Under the pieces are notes generated by a model. The model was given only the letters and a program-made list of their open reading frames with translations. It did not search any database and had not been told where the DNA came from. Below are positions 41,414-50,806 of a stretch of DNA of 64,000 nucleotides, one piece after another. The position numbers were made by a program, and so were the translations under genes. The stretch lies in NCBI GenBank assembly GCA_016700415.1, contig CP065018.1, positions 744,001-808,000 of the forward strand, written 5' to 3'. Each line of letters begins with the position of its first letter. Within the stretch, counting starts at the first letter, position 1. The stretch comes from Flavobacteriales bacterium (lineage in GTDB: Bacteria > Bacteroidota > Bacteroidia > Flavobacteriales_F > PHOS-HE28).

Positions 41414-42099
41414 TCCGCGCACTCGTCATAGCATTGCTGTTTTCTGCGTGTTCCACAGAACCTGTTGCGGATGCGCCCGTAGCGAATGCTGCTATGGAGT
41501 GGCGCGTGGTCGACACGGACTTCAGCAAAGGACGTCTCGGCAACGAGCAGGCCGTAAGCTTCGATGATCTGGTGACCTTCCATGGGCATTGGTGCGATGG
41601 GCTCGTGGTGGGCGCGGTGGGTTTGGGCGAAGCGCTGCACACGCTGTACCCCTCGGCTCCTATCGATCGCACCGACCTGCGCATCATCAGTCGCTCCTCG
41701 CCCTGCCTCACCGATGTGGCCGTGATGCTCACCGGCGCCCGTGCCCAGTTCGGCACCTTCCAGGTGAGCGACACCATTCCGGCGCTCTACATCGTGCAAC
41801 GCATCAGCGATGGAAAGACCGTTTCCGTGGCGTTGCGTCCCGGAGTGAAGCCGGAGCGCGTGGACAGTCTCGGTCGCCTCGCCGTGCAACAACTGCTCTC
41901 GCCGTGCGGATTGGATTCGTTGCAAGCCATCGAGGAGCATTTCGGAAAGGACTTGCTCGCAATGGATCCGAAGGAAGCCTTCATCATCTCCGAGATCCCT
42001 GCATTCACATGGCCCGCAGCCAGCGGACCCACCTTCACCAAGACCGACATCCTCAACAAGAACGCGCCCCGCTGCGCATCATCAACCCAAAGACCATGA
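41410..42099 (+). CDS. FmdE-like domain lipoprotein in the arsenic operon
   Basis: A 229-residue protein. The GTG start at 41410 overlaps the permease stop and gives a lipoprotein signal (VIRALVIALLFSACS). The core resembles the FmdE domain: VTFHGHWCDGLVVGAVGLGEAL (the His-Cys metal pocket), SSPCLTDVAVMLTG (second Cys) and GRLAVQQLLSPCGLDS. FmdE-like proteins bind metal; in an arsenic operon it may bind arsenite or supply a metal at the periplasmic face. Its stop overlaps the arsF start (ATGA). Not part of the arsEFG set as I know it. Confidence 0.78.
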   Translation: MIRALVIALLFSACSTEPVADAPVANAAMEWRVVDTDFSKGRLGNEQAVSFDDLVTFHGHWCDGLVVGAVGLGEALHTLYPSAPIDRTDLRIISRSSPCLTDVAVMLTGARAQFGTFQVSDTIPALYIVQRISDGKTVSVALRPGVKPERVDSLGRLAVQQLLSPCGLDSLQAIEEHFGKDLLAMDPKEAFIISEIPAFTWPAASGPTFTKTDILNKNAPRCASSTQRP

Positions 42100-42527
42100 A
42101 ACACCTGCTCCACCTTTCAGCGCTCACACTCGGCTTGCTCTTCACAGCATGTTCGAGCAATGCGCAGCAACCCACGACCTCAACGTCCTCCGCTGTTGCC
42201 ACACGGATCGATGTGATCGAATTCCACAGCGAGCACCGCTGCGAAACATGCATCAACATCGAGGCAATGGCCCGGGAGGTCCTGAACACCGGATTCGCCA
42301 CACAGATGAGGGATGGCACGATCACCTTCCGCTTGGTGAACGTGGAAGAAAAGGCGAACGCGAAGATGGCCGAGGAGTTTGGCGCGTATGGCACAGCTCT
42401 CTTCCTGGATGTACATAAGAACGGCACCGACGAGAAGGTCGACCTCACCGAATGGGCCTTCATGAAAGCCAACGATGCGGTCGCGTTCAAGGCTGAGCTG
42501 ACACAGAAACTGCGCTCAAAGCGCTGA
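42096..42527 (+). CDS. arsF: ArsF-family nitrophenyl-arsenical reductase subunit (lipoprotein)
   Basis: A 143-residue lipoprotein (lipobox LLFTACSS) with a thioredoxin-like domain: VIEFHSEHRCETCINIE with CxxC, then VNVEEKANAKMAEEFGAYG and FLDVHKNGTDEKVDL. It matches the ArsF family, part of the ArsE/ArsF/ArsG system that reduces and exports aromatic nitro-arsenicals such as roxarsone. ATG at 42096 overlaps the FmdE gene stop; its own stop overlaps arsG by one base. Confidence 0.85.
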   Translation: MKHLLHLSALTLGLLFTACSSNAQQPTTSTSSAVATRIDVIEFHSEHRCETCINIEAMAREVLNTGFATQMRDGTITFRLVNVEEKANAKMAEEFGAYGTALFLDVHKNGTDEKVDLTEWAFMKANDAVAFKAELTQKLRSKR

Positions 42528-43234
42528 TGGACTGGTTGCGCGACATCGCCACGGCGCGGGAGACGCCCGCCTTGGCGGCCTTCGCTTTGGGACTGCTTAC
42601 CGCAGTGAGCCCATGTCCGTTGGCCACCAACATCAGCGCCACGGCCTACATCGCACGCGAGCTGAAGTATCCGCGAGCAGCACTCGTGAGCGGTCTCCTG
42701 TACACGCTGGGTCGTGCATTCAGCTACACGGTGCTTGGTGCTGTACTTTATTGGGGCGCCAGCAAGTTCCACGTGGCGCGTTTCTTCCAAAGCAAGGGCG
42801 AGCTCTTCCTCGGTCCCATCCTCGTGCTGCTCGGCCTGGTGCTGCTCAACGTGATCAAGATCGGCAGCGGCACCGGCGGTGGTTTCCTCAACAAGCTCAC
42901 GGAGCGCTTCAAGAACAAGGGACATCTCGGTGCGTTGGTGCTGGGGATGCTCTTCGCCCTGGCCTTCTGCCCATACAGCGGGGCGCTCTTCTTCGGCTCG
43001 TTGATCCCCATGACGCTCGCTCCCAACGGTGGCTTGCACTTGCCGGTGATCTTCGCCATTGGCACCGGCCTGCCCGTGCTGCTCTTCGCCGGCGTGATGG
43101 CCTATAGCGCCAACCAGCTCAGTCGCGTCTTCAACATGGTGACCCGAGTCGAGAAGGTGATGCGTGTTTTGGCGGGTTTGGCCTTCTTGATCACCGGACT
43201 TTATTACATCGGGATCTTCGCTGGTCTCTGGTAA
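42527..43234 (+). CDS. arsG: ArsG-family aromatic arsenical efflux permease (CcdA-like)
   Basis: A 235-residue membrane protein of the DsbD/CcdA superfamily with six helices: the first helix contains SPCPLATNISATAYIAR, and the fourth, FALAFCPYSGALFFGSLIP, holds the second conserved Cys. These paired cysteines are typical of CcdA-like proteins; the ArsG branch is linked to export of reduced aromatic arsenicals. Last gene of the six-gene operon. Confidence 0.85.
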   Translation: MDWLRDIATARETPALAAFALGLLTAVSPCPLATNISATAYIARELKYPRAALVSGLLYTLGRAFSYTVLGAVLYWGASKFHVARFFQSKGELFLGPILVLLGLVLLNVIKIGSGTGGGFLNKLTERFKNKGHLGALVLGMLFALAFCPYSGALFFGSLIPMTLAPNGGLHLPVIFAIGTGLPVLLFAGVMAYSANQLSRVFNMVTRVEKVMRVLAGLAFLITGLYYIGIFAGLW

Positions 43235-43246
43235 ACAACAACACGA

Positions 43247-43702
43247 ATGGATCCACGCACCACCTCCCTCCTCGCCCTCTGGAAAGAAGGCCGCACCCGC
43301 CTCACCAACCAGCTGCCCAAGCTCACCGAAGCCGACCTGCCGAAGAAGCTCGCGCCCGGACCCAACAGCGCCGGTTTCCTGCTGCGCCACATCGGCGACG
43401 TGGAACTGCTCTTTGCGAAGAACGTGTTCGGCTTGAAAGATGTGCAGGTGCATGCCAGCACCGTGGCCAAGGGGCATGACACCGGTGAATGGACCGACTT
43501 AGCCGCATTGACCGCCTACGCGCGGGAAAGCGCCGAAGTGCTGGAACGCGCGATCGTTGCACAGACCGATGCCGACTGGGACGTGGAGATCGAAACGAAG
43601 GAGTTCGGGAAGAAGACCAAGGCGGAAGCGCTGGGGCGCATCACAACGCACACGGCCTACCACGCAGGGCAGCTGACGATGGTGGTGAAGTACGGGGCGT
43701 AG
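43247..43702 (+). CDS. DinB-family protein
   Basis: A 151-residue four-helix-bundle protein. Metal-binding histidines sit in LLRHIGDVELLF and ITTHTAYHAGQLTMV, the standard DinB pattern. DinB-like proteins are thiol S-transferases or damage-induced proteins of unclear activity. It starts 12 bp after arsG and might be co-transcribed, but nothing else ties it to arsenic. Confidence 0.85.
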   Translation: MDPRTTSLLALWKEGRTRLTNQLPKLTEADLPKKLAPGPNSAGFLLRHIGDVELLFAKNVFGLKDVQVHASTVAKGHDTGEWTDLAALTAYARESAEVLERAIVAQTDADWDVEIETKEFGKKTKAEALGRITTHTAYHAGQLTMVVKYGA

Positions 43703-43799
43703 GGCTACTTTCTCAACTCGTCGCAGTGATCACAAGAAGCCTACAGGTATGTGAACCTACCTTCGGCGCTCTTGAATCAGAGGTCCCACTCGAACGCAT

Positions 43800-44303
43800 A
43801 TGACAACCACCGTGTCCGTTCGCACGATCTTCCCCTGTTCGTTGGAACGGGCGTTCAAGACCCCGATGCTTTGTGATGTCTCCAAAGTCCACACCGGCTA
43901 TGGCATCATGCCCCGGGTGACGCATTGCACGGACGACGGATACTGGGGAACACCGGGTTCCAGCAAGAAGGTTTTCGTGGCCCCCTCTCCTACCCAAAAG
44001 GGCGGCTTCGCATCCGTGGACAACGTGCTTGAACGCGTGGAGAACGTCTACTGGACGATCGAGGTGAACCAGTTCCAGACGTGGATGCTGGGCTTCTCCA
44101 AGTTCGTAGGTACGTGGAGGACCACGGAGCTAGGACCGGACAGCATCCAGGTGGACTACAGCTACACGCTGCATTCGGACGTCGCGCTGCTTCAGCCTTT
44201 GAACTGGCTCTTCGCGCATACGTTCTGGAAGACTTACATGGGGCGGGTGGCAGAGAACGTAAAGCAACTGGCGATCAACGGGGAGCCTTATCGCTACGCG
44301 TAG
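43800..44303 (+). CDS. SRPBCC-like hypothetical protein
   Basis: A 167-residue soluble protein with the sequence pattern of a START/Bet v1-like (SRPBCC) ligand-binding fold: opening strand TTVSVRTIFPCSLERAF, middle GTPGSSKKVFVAPS and NVLERVENVYWTIEV, and a long C-terminal helix LNWLFAHTFWKTYMGRVAEN. It probably binds a hydrophobic small molecule. Family membership is by pattern only. Confidence 0.65.
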   Translation: MTTTVSVRTIFPCSLERAFKTPMLCDVSKVHTGYGIMPRVTHCTDDGYWGTPGSSKKVFVAPSPTQKGGFASVDNVLERVENVYWTIEVNQFQTWMLGFSKFVGTWRTTELGPDSIQVDYSYTLHSDVALLQPLNWLFAHTFWKTYMGRVAENVKQLAINGEPYRYA

Positions 44304-44315
44304 GAACGCCCCCCT

Positions 44316-45197
44316 TCAATCCGATCCGGGAATATCCTCGTCCACACACAGGATGATGTCCGCTTGGCCACGGAATTCGGCATCAAGGCGGTCCAATTGC
44401 TCCGGGATCACCGTGGCGATGGTCATCACCTTCCATTCCGGGTGCGCCTGCTTCAAGTACCAAGCGATGCCTTCATGGAAGTCCGAATGAAAGGATCCGT
44501 TGAAGTTCAGGAAACGTGATCCCTTCTTCGCGTTTTGCGCGATGAAGTACGCCATGGTGGCATCCTTCAGGGCCTGGGCCTTCACCACGTCCGGGGTGCC
44601 GTGGTCGCCCAGCATCGTCAGCATCTTCATATATCCGGGCAAGTTGGGATCGAAGGGTATCGGCAAAGACGCCATCCAAGCGCGTTCCGCTGGCGGCACG
44701 GTGTCCAGGGCCTCGAAGCCACCCCTGCTCACCGCACGGGCATATCGCCGCGGCACATTGGTGGCGATGAACGGCAAGTTCTTCTCCTTGGCCAGGTCCA
44801 CCAATGCGGCGTAGTCCGTGGCGTGGTTCGGCCACAGGCATGCGAGCGTATCGAAGGCGGCCTGGTCGATCTCCCCGCGCAGGTAGCGGTCCAGCACGGT
44901 CTGGTCGTCGGCCTCGATCATCTCGGCGCCCATCACCAGCGGGCCGCGCGCAGCAAGCTCCTGTGCAACCACCAGCTCCAGCCAATGCGCGATCGGGTTG
45001 TTGTGCTGTTCGCCGAAGAGCACCACGTCGGCATCGGACACCGTGCGCAGGAATTTTTTGTGTGAGATCTTTTTGCCGTTCGCATTGAAGAGGGCGTAGG
45101 CCGGAAGCACCTGCGCACTTGCTGCGCCCACCAGCAGGAAGGCTGCAATGAGGCTCGGGACCCGGCCCATCGGACCGGAATGGAAGGGCTTGCTCAT
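44316..45197 (-). CDS. ChaN/Tiki-family (haem-binding-uptake-like) protein
   Basis: A 293-residue exported protein (signal VPSLIAAFLLVGAASA). It has the ChaN/DUF399 signature: ADVVLFGEQHNNPIAHWLE, then LVMGAEMIEADDQTVLDRYL and, near the C-terminus, FLNFNGSFHSDFHEGIAWYL. ChaN of Campylobacter binds haem; the wider Tiki/TraB group includes metal-dependent proteases. No TonB receptor is adjacent to support haem uptake. Confidence 0.85.
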   Translation of the reverse strand: MSKPFHSGPMGRVPSLIAAFLLVGAASAQVLPAYALFNANGKKISHKKFLRTVSDADVVLFGEQHNNPIAHWLELVVAQELAARGPLVMGAEMIEADDQTVLDRYLRGEIDQAAFDTLACLWPNHATDYAALVDLAKEKNLPFIATNVPRRYARAVSRGGFEALDTVPPAERAWMASLPIPFDPNLPGYMKMLTMLGDHGTPDVVKAQALKDATMAYFIAQNAKKGSRFLNFNGSFHSDFHEGIAWYLKQAHPEWKVMTIATVIPEQLDRLDAEFRGQADIILCVDEDIPGSD

Positions 45198-45246
45198 GGA
45201 ACGAAGTAACGTGATCCCACCTACAGTCGTTGGTCGATGCGTGCGT

Positions 45247-46833
45247 TCACTCCTTTACAAAGCGACAGTTCAGCATCTGGTTACCGGCCTGGACGCGGAT
45301 CATGTAGGCACCTTGAGGCACGGCGGATACATCCACGCCGCGCAGCCCGGTAGTGGCATCCTGTTGACTACGCACGGTCCGGCCCAAGGCGTCCAGCAGT
45401 ACAATGTCCACTGCGCCACTGAATGCGGAGAGGTCCAAGGTGATGTGATCCTTGGCCGGGTTGGGATAAACGGAGAGTTGCCCGGTCGCTGATGCATCCA
45501 CTACTCCCGTGCCCACATCCTGCCAGCGCGTGAGAAAGAGATGGTAGCCCTGCGCCGGGAATTCGATGCCGCCTAGGTGCAAGGTGTCGTACGCGAAGCC
45601 CAGCATATAGACCGCATCGTTCCCGAACGTGGCTATGCTCTGCACGGCCTGTGCGTGGTTACTCTCATCACCGGTCACCATTTGCTGAGTTCGTCCGGCC
45701 GCGTCCACACGACGGAAATACAATTCCTGCCCCGGGATGGCGGCATTGGTGTACACCTCATTGCCCCAGCTGAGGTTTCCGCGTGAAAAGCCACCTTGCC
45801 ATACGCCACCGTCCGGGTGCAGCACCAGCTCCCGCCCGTAGGCACGTGACGCATCCCCCAAGGTATTGCCGGGGACCGGCTCATTCAGCCAGGTGACCGT
45901 TCCGGCGGTGTCCATTTGCACCAGGAACTCGCCATAGACCCAAGCGGGATCCGTGACGGTGAAAGATCCAACTTCCGCAGGAATGCTGGCATCCGCGCTG
46001 AAGTAGGCGTTGCCGGCATTGTCCAGTTCCACGCTGGGCCTCGGGCAGGTGATGTCATGCACGATCAGGTGGTTTTCCAACGTGCCCTCGGCCGTGAAGG
46101 TGGCCAGAAGAAGGGTGTAGTCCGGAAAGGGATTGCTGATCGTCATGCCGTTGAGGTCCGCGCTCTGGTCCAGACAGGAACCCGCGATGGCCACCGATCC
46201 GGATGCGTTCACAGCAATATCAGAGAGCAGGCCGACACCGTCCAATGGCCAAGTTCCCAGTGGATTCCCGTCCGCATCCACTTGGGCCACCACCGAGTTC
46301 TGGAAATCCCATGCGGCGATGTACAAGACGCCGTCGGCACCCACCGCCAAGGCCTGCACACTGCTCAGCCCCAACTCGGCCGCGTCCTTCACCCAGGTCA
46401 CCGTGCCGTCCAGTTCCATGCGGCATACGAAATGCCCGATGGACTCAACCTGTCCCACCGTGCTGAGCAGGGCATGACCGGGGAAGCGCAAACTGTCCAA
46501 GTATGGACCGATGACATAGAAGGACCCGTCATCTGCGACCATGTCCGCAGCCCCGGCGACCGCGGGGAAGACCACGCTCACAAGCGGCTGGCCATCCGCA
46601 TCAAAAACCTGCCAGGACAGATCTCCCAATATCTGACTGCTCCAAAAGGTGATGTCGCCCGCCGGGCCGAACACCGCCGCTTGTCCTTGGTCGTCAACCG
46701 CCAACGAAAGGCTCGTGAAGACCGCATTGTTCGGAACGTCCATGTCCAGTGGGGTGAACCAGTCCAACGTCTGGCCTTGCGCCAAGACCGGAAAGAAAGC
46801 GAGAATAACAAGCGTGCGAAAATGATGCTTCAT
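45247..46833 (-). CDS. Large secreted protein with T9SS sorting domain
   Basis: A 528-residue protein with signal peptide MKHHFRTLVILAFFPVLAQG. The body has repeated ~45-residue units with VDADGNPLGTW, VQMDTAGTVTWLNE and MELDGTVTWVKD-like strands, suggesting a beta-propeller-like fold. The C-terminal ~75 residues (LSVYPNPAKDHITLDLSAFS, ending NCRFVKE) are a T9SS sorting domain. Surface or secreted; function unknown. Start at 46833 chosen for the signal peptide. Confidence 0.8.
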   Translation of the reverse strand: MKHHFRTLVILAFFPVLAQGQTLDWFTPLDMDVPNNAVFTSLSLAVDDQGQAAVFGPAGDITFWSSQILGDLSWQVFDADGQPLVSVVFPAVAGAADMVADDGSFYVIGPYLDSLRFPGHALLSTVGQVESIGHFVCRMELDGTVTWVKDAAELGLSSVQALAVGADGVLYIAAWDFQNSVVAQVDADGNPLGTWPLDGVGLLSDIAVNASGSVAIAGSCLDQSADLNGMTISNPFPDYTLLLATFTAEGTLENHLIVHDITCPRPSVELDNAGNAYFSADASIPAEVGSFTVTDPAWVYGEFLVQMDTAGTVTWLNEPVPGNTLGDASRAYGRELVLHPDGGVWQGGFSRGNLSWGNEVYTNAAIPGQELYFRRVDAAGRTQQMVTGDESNHAQAVQSIATFGNDAVYMLGFAYDTLHLGGIEFPAQGYHLFLTRWQDVGTGVVDASATGQLSVYPNPAKDHITLDLSAFSGAVDIVLLDALGRTVRSQQDATTGLRGVDVSAVPQGAYMIRVQAGNQMLNCRFVKE

Positions 46834-47024
46834 GGTGATGGGACGTGCGTGATCCGTAATTCGCTGCCTGACACCCGTCCGGTATGAAAAAGCCGGGATA
46901 TCCGGGCCATTGTCAAAGGACGGCATGGGCCGGGCAGTCCGTACGGCCCCCCGGTCCGGCCGAATTCTGGATCCACGCGGCTTAGGCGGGCCGAAGACCA
47001 TGTCCTGGATCCAGCATCAAGTGC

Positions 47025-47312
47025 TCAGGTCAACCCGTACACCACTGCGCAAGCGATCGCGATCAACGCGATCTGCACCAGCAGTGACCAGGCCGCTGCC
47101 CGTGGCTCTTTCGGGAGCCATTTCACCGCAAAAAGTACGATGATGGGGATTTGCAATATGATCAGCAACTGGAAGATGTGCGCGGCAGTGCCTTCATCCG
47201 CCTCGGAGGTGGTGCCATAGATCAGCGCATGGCCCGCCACCATGGCAATGGCGATCATGGACATCAGGATCGGAACAAATACTCCGGGGCGGGTGAGCGG
47301 GATGGTCTTCAT
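47025..47312 (-). CDS. Small membrane protein
   Basis: A 95-residue protein with three hydrophobic helices (about residues 10-30, 46-64, 72-93) and a polar loop TTSEADEGTAAHIFQ. No family recognised. It stands alone between the T9SS gene and pepD. The 262 bp to pepD hold nothing I can name. Confidence 0.65.
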   Translation of the reverse strand: MKTIPLTRPGVFVPILMSMIAIAMVAGHALIYGTTSEADEGTAAHIFQLLIILQIPIIVLFAVKWLPKEPRAAAWSLLVQIALIAIACAVVYGLT

Positions 47313-47575
47313 AGTAGGATGTGGACATGGTCCGTGATGCTAAGTTAACGTCGATCCTTATTGGATGTTTTCTTGCATGATCCCATGCGCGGCCCTACCC
47401 GTTATTGTGGGCGGCTGATGCCGTGCACTTAACGATCGTGAAGAAGTGGTGCGCGGCCAGCTGTCTTCAATTTCTTTGGTCACTGATAAAACCGGTCGCG
47501 AGGCCAAGATCCACGGGATCCTAACTTCACCGATCCAGGATCCAGATCCGTATAAGTCAAAACCATCCGTCCCCC

Positions 47576-49024
47576 ATGAACGAAGCCATCCGCGCCCTCG
47601 AACCCAAAGCCCTCTGGAACCACTTTGCCGACCTGAACGCGGTGCCGCGACCGAGCAAGAAGGAGGAACGTGTTATCCAATTCATCAAGGAATTCGGGGA
47701 GAAGCTCGGGCTGCCCACGCAGGTGGACCAGGCCGGCAACGTGATCATCAAAAAGCCCGGCACCAAAGGCAAGGAGAAGGAAACGCCGGTGGCCTTGCAG
47801 AGCCACCTGGACATGGTGCATCAGAAGAACAACGACACGCAGTTCAACTTCGACACCGACGGCATCAAGATGAAGGTGGAAGGCGATTGGGTGAAGGCCG
47901 ATGGCACCACCCTGGGCGCGGACAACGGTATCGGCGTGGCCAGTATCATGGCCCTCTTGGAGTCGAAGGACATTCCCCACCCGCCCTTGGAGGCGCTCTT
48001 CACCATCGATGAGGAGACCGGCATGACCGGCGCTTTCGAGCTGAAGGGCGGATTGCTGGACGCGCACATCCTGCTGAATTTGGACACCGAGGAGGACAAT
48101 GAGCTCACCATCGGTTGTGCCGGTGGCGTGGACGTGACCGCTACGGGCACCTACGCCGGTGAAGCCGCTCCGAAAGGCATTAAAGGCTATCGCCTAAAAA
48201 TAGAAGGCTTGACCGGCGGGCATTCCGGCACGGAGATCCACATCGGACGGGGCAACGCGAACAAGCTGATGAACCGGATCCTGCTCGAGAACGAGGGGCA
48301 CGGCATCCGCGTCTCCACCATCGAGGGCGGCAGCCTTCGGAACGCGATCCCGCGCGAAAGTGTCGCCAGCATCGGCGTGCCTACGGACAAGGTGGATGCC
48401 TTCACCAAGGATTTCGAGAAACTCCGCGACACATTGAAGTCGGAGTATGGCACCACCGATCCGGAACTGAAGATCGGGATGGCACCGGCGGACCTGAACG
48501 GCAAGGTGATGGCCACCGCCGACCAAGGCCGTTTTCTGCGCGCGGTGCAGGCCTGCCCGGGCGGCATCTACCGCTTGAGCCCCGATGTGGAGGACCTGGT
48601 GCAGACCAGCAACAACGTGGCCCGCATCGAACTGAAGGACGGCAACTGGACCGTGATGTGCCTTACCCGCGGCTCGGTGGACAGCGAGAAGATGGACGAG
48701 GCCAACAGCATCAAGGCCGTCTTCGAACTGATCGATGCCAAGGTGGAATTCACCGGTGCCTACCCCGGCTGGACGCCCCGCCCCGATGCCAAGATCGTGA
48801 AGCTGATGGCCGACATCTACCGGGAACGTTTCAAGAGCGAGCCGCATGTGCTTGCTTGCCACGCCGGCCTGGAATGTGGCATCCTCGGCACCAACTATCC
48901 GAAGATGGAGATGATCTCCTTCGGCCCAACCATCCGTGGCCCGCACTCGCCCGATGAGCGGGTGCAGATCAGCTCGGTGCAGAAGTACTGGGGTTTCCTG
49001 TTGGAGACGTTGGAGCGGATCTGA
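47576..49024 (+). CDS. pepD: Aminoacyl-histidine dipeptidase (M20C)
   Basis: A 482-residue cytosolic metallopeptidase that cleaves Xaa-His dipeptides. Metal ligands lie in VALQSHLDMVHQKN (His), TTLGADNGIGVASI (bridging Asp), TIDEETGMTGAF (Glu general base) and LNLDTEEDNELTIG (Asp); the lid domain with GGHSGTEIHIGRGNANKLM follows, and the last His is in TIRGPHSPDERVQISS. Length and order fit PepD. The last 126 bp of this gene occur again at 50807-50933. Confidence 0.95.
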   Translation: MNEAIRALEPKALWNHFADLNAVPRPSKKEERVIQFIKEFGEKLGLPTQVDQAGNVIIKKPGTKGKEKETPVALQSHLDMVHQKNNDTQFNFDTDGIKMKVEGDWVKADGTTLGADNGIGVASIMALLESKDIPHPPLEALFTIDEETGMTGAFELKGGLLDAHILLNLDTEEDNELTIGCAGGVDVTATGTYAGEAAPKGIKGYRLKIEGLTGGHSGTEIHIGRGNANKLMNRILLENEGHGIRVSTIEGGSLRNAIPRESVASIGVPTDKVDAFTKDFEKLRDTLKSEYGTTDPELKIGMAPADLNGKVMATADQGRFLRAVQACPGGIYRLSPDVEDLVQTSNNVARIELKDGNWTVMCLTRGSVDSEKMDEANSIKAVFELIDAKVEFTGAYPGWTPRPDAKIVKLMADIYRERFKSEPHVLACHAGLECGILGTNYPKMEMISFGPTIRGPHSPDERVQISSVQKYWGFLLETLERI

Positions 49025-49122
49025 AGGAGCGGATCAAGCAACGGGTGATCTACAGCTTTTGGGCTTTGGATAATAATATTTTCTCCCGAGCGAGAAGAAC
49101 AAAAGACGAAGGAATCGCCTTA

Positions 49123-50694
49123 TCACTCCAATAGAAGAGTGTGTCGTTCGCCGGATCTGGTCGTCAACGTGAGCACATAAAGGCCTATGCTTTTCGGGAC
49201 TTTGTCCAGCACAACGTGTCTATGGCCGGCTGCATGCTGCGGATCTTCGACCGTGAAGATCGATCGCCCTTGTGTGTCGTACAGATCCAATTGCACGCTG
49301 CCAGGCCTATCCAATGAATAGGAGACCGATAGCGATCCATCCGCATTCCGATACCACGATGCTTCGCTCAAGTCTTGTTCAATATCCGGAATGCCGGTAT
49401 AGGATCCGCGCATGAACCTCATCACCAGGGCCTCCCGGGGGCCGGTGGCTGAGGTGCCCGCCATCCCGCAAACAAGGACTTTCCCATCATCCTGGATATT
49501 CATCGAGTACACCGCAGTGCGTTCCTGTTGGTTGATGGACATGGCGACCTTACCATATGTGCCGAACTGGGTATCCAACACCCCTGTCGGGAGATAGCGC
49601 GATATCGCAACTCCCACATCCGTCGGTTGGTAATCAAGAAGATTCCCCACGGCGATGATCTTTCCATCCGGGTCCTCCCCAAGGCGCCTGATCCACGAGG
49701 AATAGCCACTGAAGGCCGTGGTTACCTTGCCGCTGCCGCCCCATGTCTGATCGAGTGAACCGTTAGGGTCAAAGCGGACCAGGGCGAACCGGCTAAGTGG
49801 AAATCCAAATTGCCCTCCTACCAATATATCCCCATCCCCCATCACTATTACGGAATTGGCGAAAGCATCCTGGTCTGTTTGGCCTTCTTCCCTGATTCCA
49901 CCAGTGCCGAAGGAAGGATCCAAGGCACCATTTCCCAAGAGCCTTAGCACAAGGAATCTTCCCCAAGTACCAAAATGGGACCCGGCCGCCACGATCTTGC
50001 CATCGGGTTGTAGCGTAATGGCGTCAACGACACCACCCGATCCGCCCGGATATACCTCCACGCATCCATTGCTGCCAAATGTGCTGTCCAACCCTCCATC
50101 GGTATTGTACCTCGTGATCAGGCCCTCATGATAATAGTAGCTTCCAAAACGTGCCCGCCCACCCGTAATGATCTTGCCATCAGGTTGGATCACAAGGCAG
50201 GTCGTACTGCATGGTTTTGGGAACAGGTTCCTGATCACTACACCGTTCATCCCGAAGGTGCTGTCCACCGCGCCATCGGGCATGAAGCGCATCAGGATCT
50301 GTGCGGCCCCCATCTGCATATTTTGTCCTTGGGTGCCTGCCACCACGATACGACCATCGGATTGAAGGGCTACCCCTGTAAAAGTGATCGTATCCAGCGT
50401 AGAGGTAACGATGCCTTGCTCACCGAAACCGGTGTCAAGGTTGCCAGCGGGAGTAAAGCGCAGCACATAGGAACGCCAATTATCCACATCGAATGCCGAG
50501 CTGACCGCGACTATCTTTCCATCCGGTTGAAGCGTCATGCACCGTACCGCACTTTCGCCGGATCCATAGTTTTGGATGCTAATACCGTTGCCGTGAAATG
50601 CCGTGTCCAATGCACCTGGCTGGGCAATTGCCATCGGGCCGATAAGGAAAAAAGGCATCATTCGCAGGGAGCGGACTATTTTTAGCATGACCAT
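49123..50694 (-). CDS. Delta-60-repeat secreted protein with T9SS sorting domain
   Basis: A 523-residue exported protein (hydrophobic start, then MMPFFLIGPMAIAQ). About seven tandem ~60-residue units carry LQPDGKIVA-type signatures (MTLQPDGKIVA, VIQPDGKIITG, ITLQPDGKIVAAG, IQDDGKVLVCG) with ALDxxFGxxG linkers: delta-60 repeats, predicted to form a beta-propeller. The C-terminal SASWYRN-like linker and LDLYDTQGRSIFTVED onward to HTLLLE are a T9SS domain. Located between pepD and a duplicate of the pepD 3' end. Starts at 50694 or 50688 are equally possible; longer frames run into the duplicate region. Confidence 0.82.
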   Translation of the reverse strand: MVMLKIVRSLRMMPFFLIGPMAIAQPGALDTAFHGNGISIQNYGSGESAVRCMTLQPDGKIVAVSSAFDVDNWRSYVLRFTPAGNLDTGFGEQGIVTSTLDTITFTGVALQSDGRIVVAGTQGQNMQMGAAQILMRFMPDGAVDSTFGMNGVVIRNLFPKPCSTTCLVIQPDGKIITGGRARFGSYYYHEGLITRYNTDGGLDSTFGSNGCVEVYPGGSGGVVDAITLQPDGKIVAAGSHFGTWGRFLVLRLLGNGALDPSFGTGGIREEGQTDQDAFANSVIVMGDGDILVGGQFGFPLSRFALVRFDPNGSLDQTWGGSGKVTTAFSGYSSWIRRLGEDPDGKIIAVGNLLDYQPTDVGVAISRYLPTGVLDTQFGTYGKVAMSINQQERTAVYSMNIQDDGKVLVCGMAGTSATGPREALVMRFMRGSYTGIPDIEQDLSEASWYRNADGSLSVSYSLDRPGSVQLDLYDTQGRSIFTVEDPQHAAGHRHVVLDKVPKSIGLYVLTLTTRSGERHTLLLE

Positions 50695-50806
50695 CGTGTT
50701 GATCCAACCAAAGTAGGGATAACGCCGAATCATGGAATCGAATTGGTTGAAGATGTTTAGTTGGATAGGTCGCGTTGAACTCGAATACGGGCCACGGCAC
50801 CATCCG

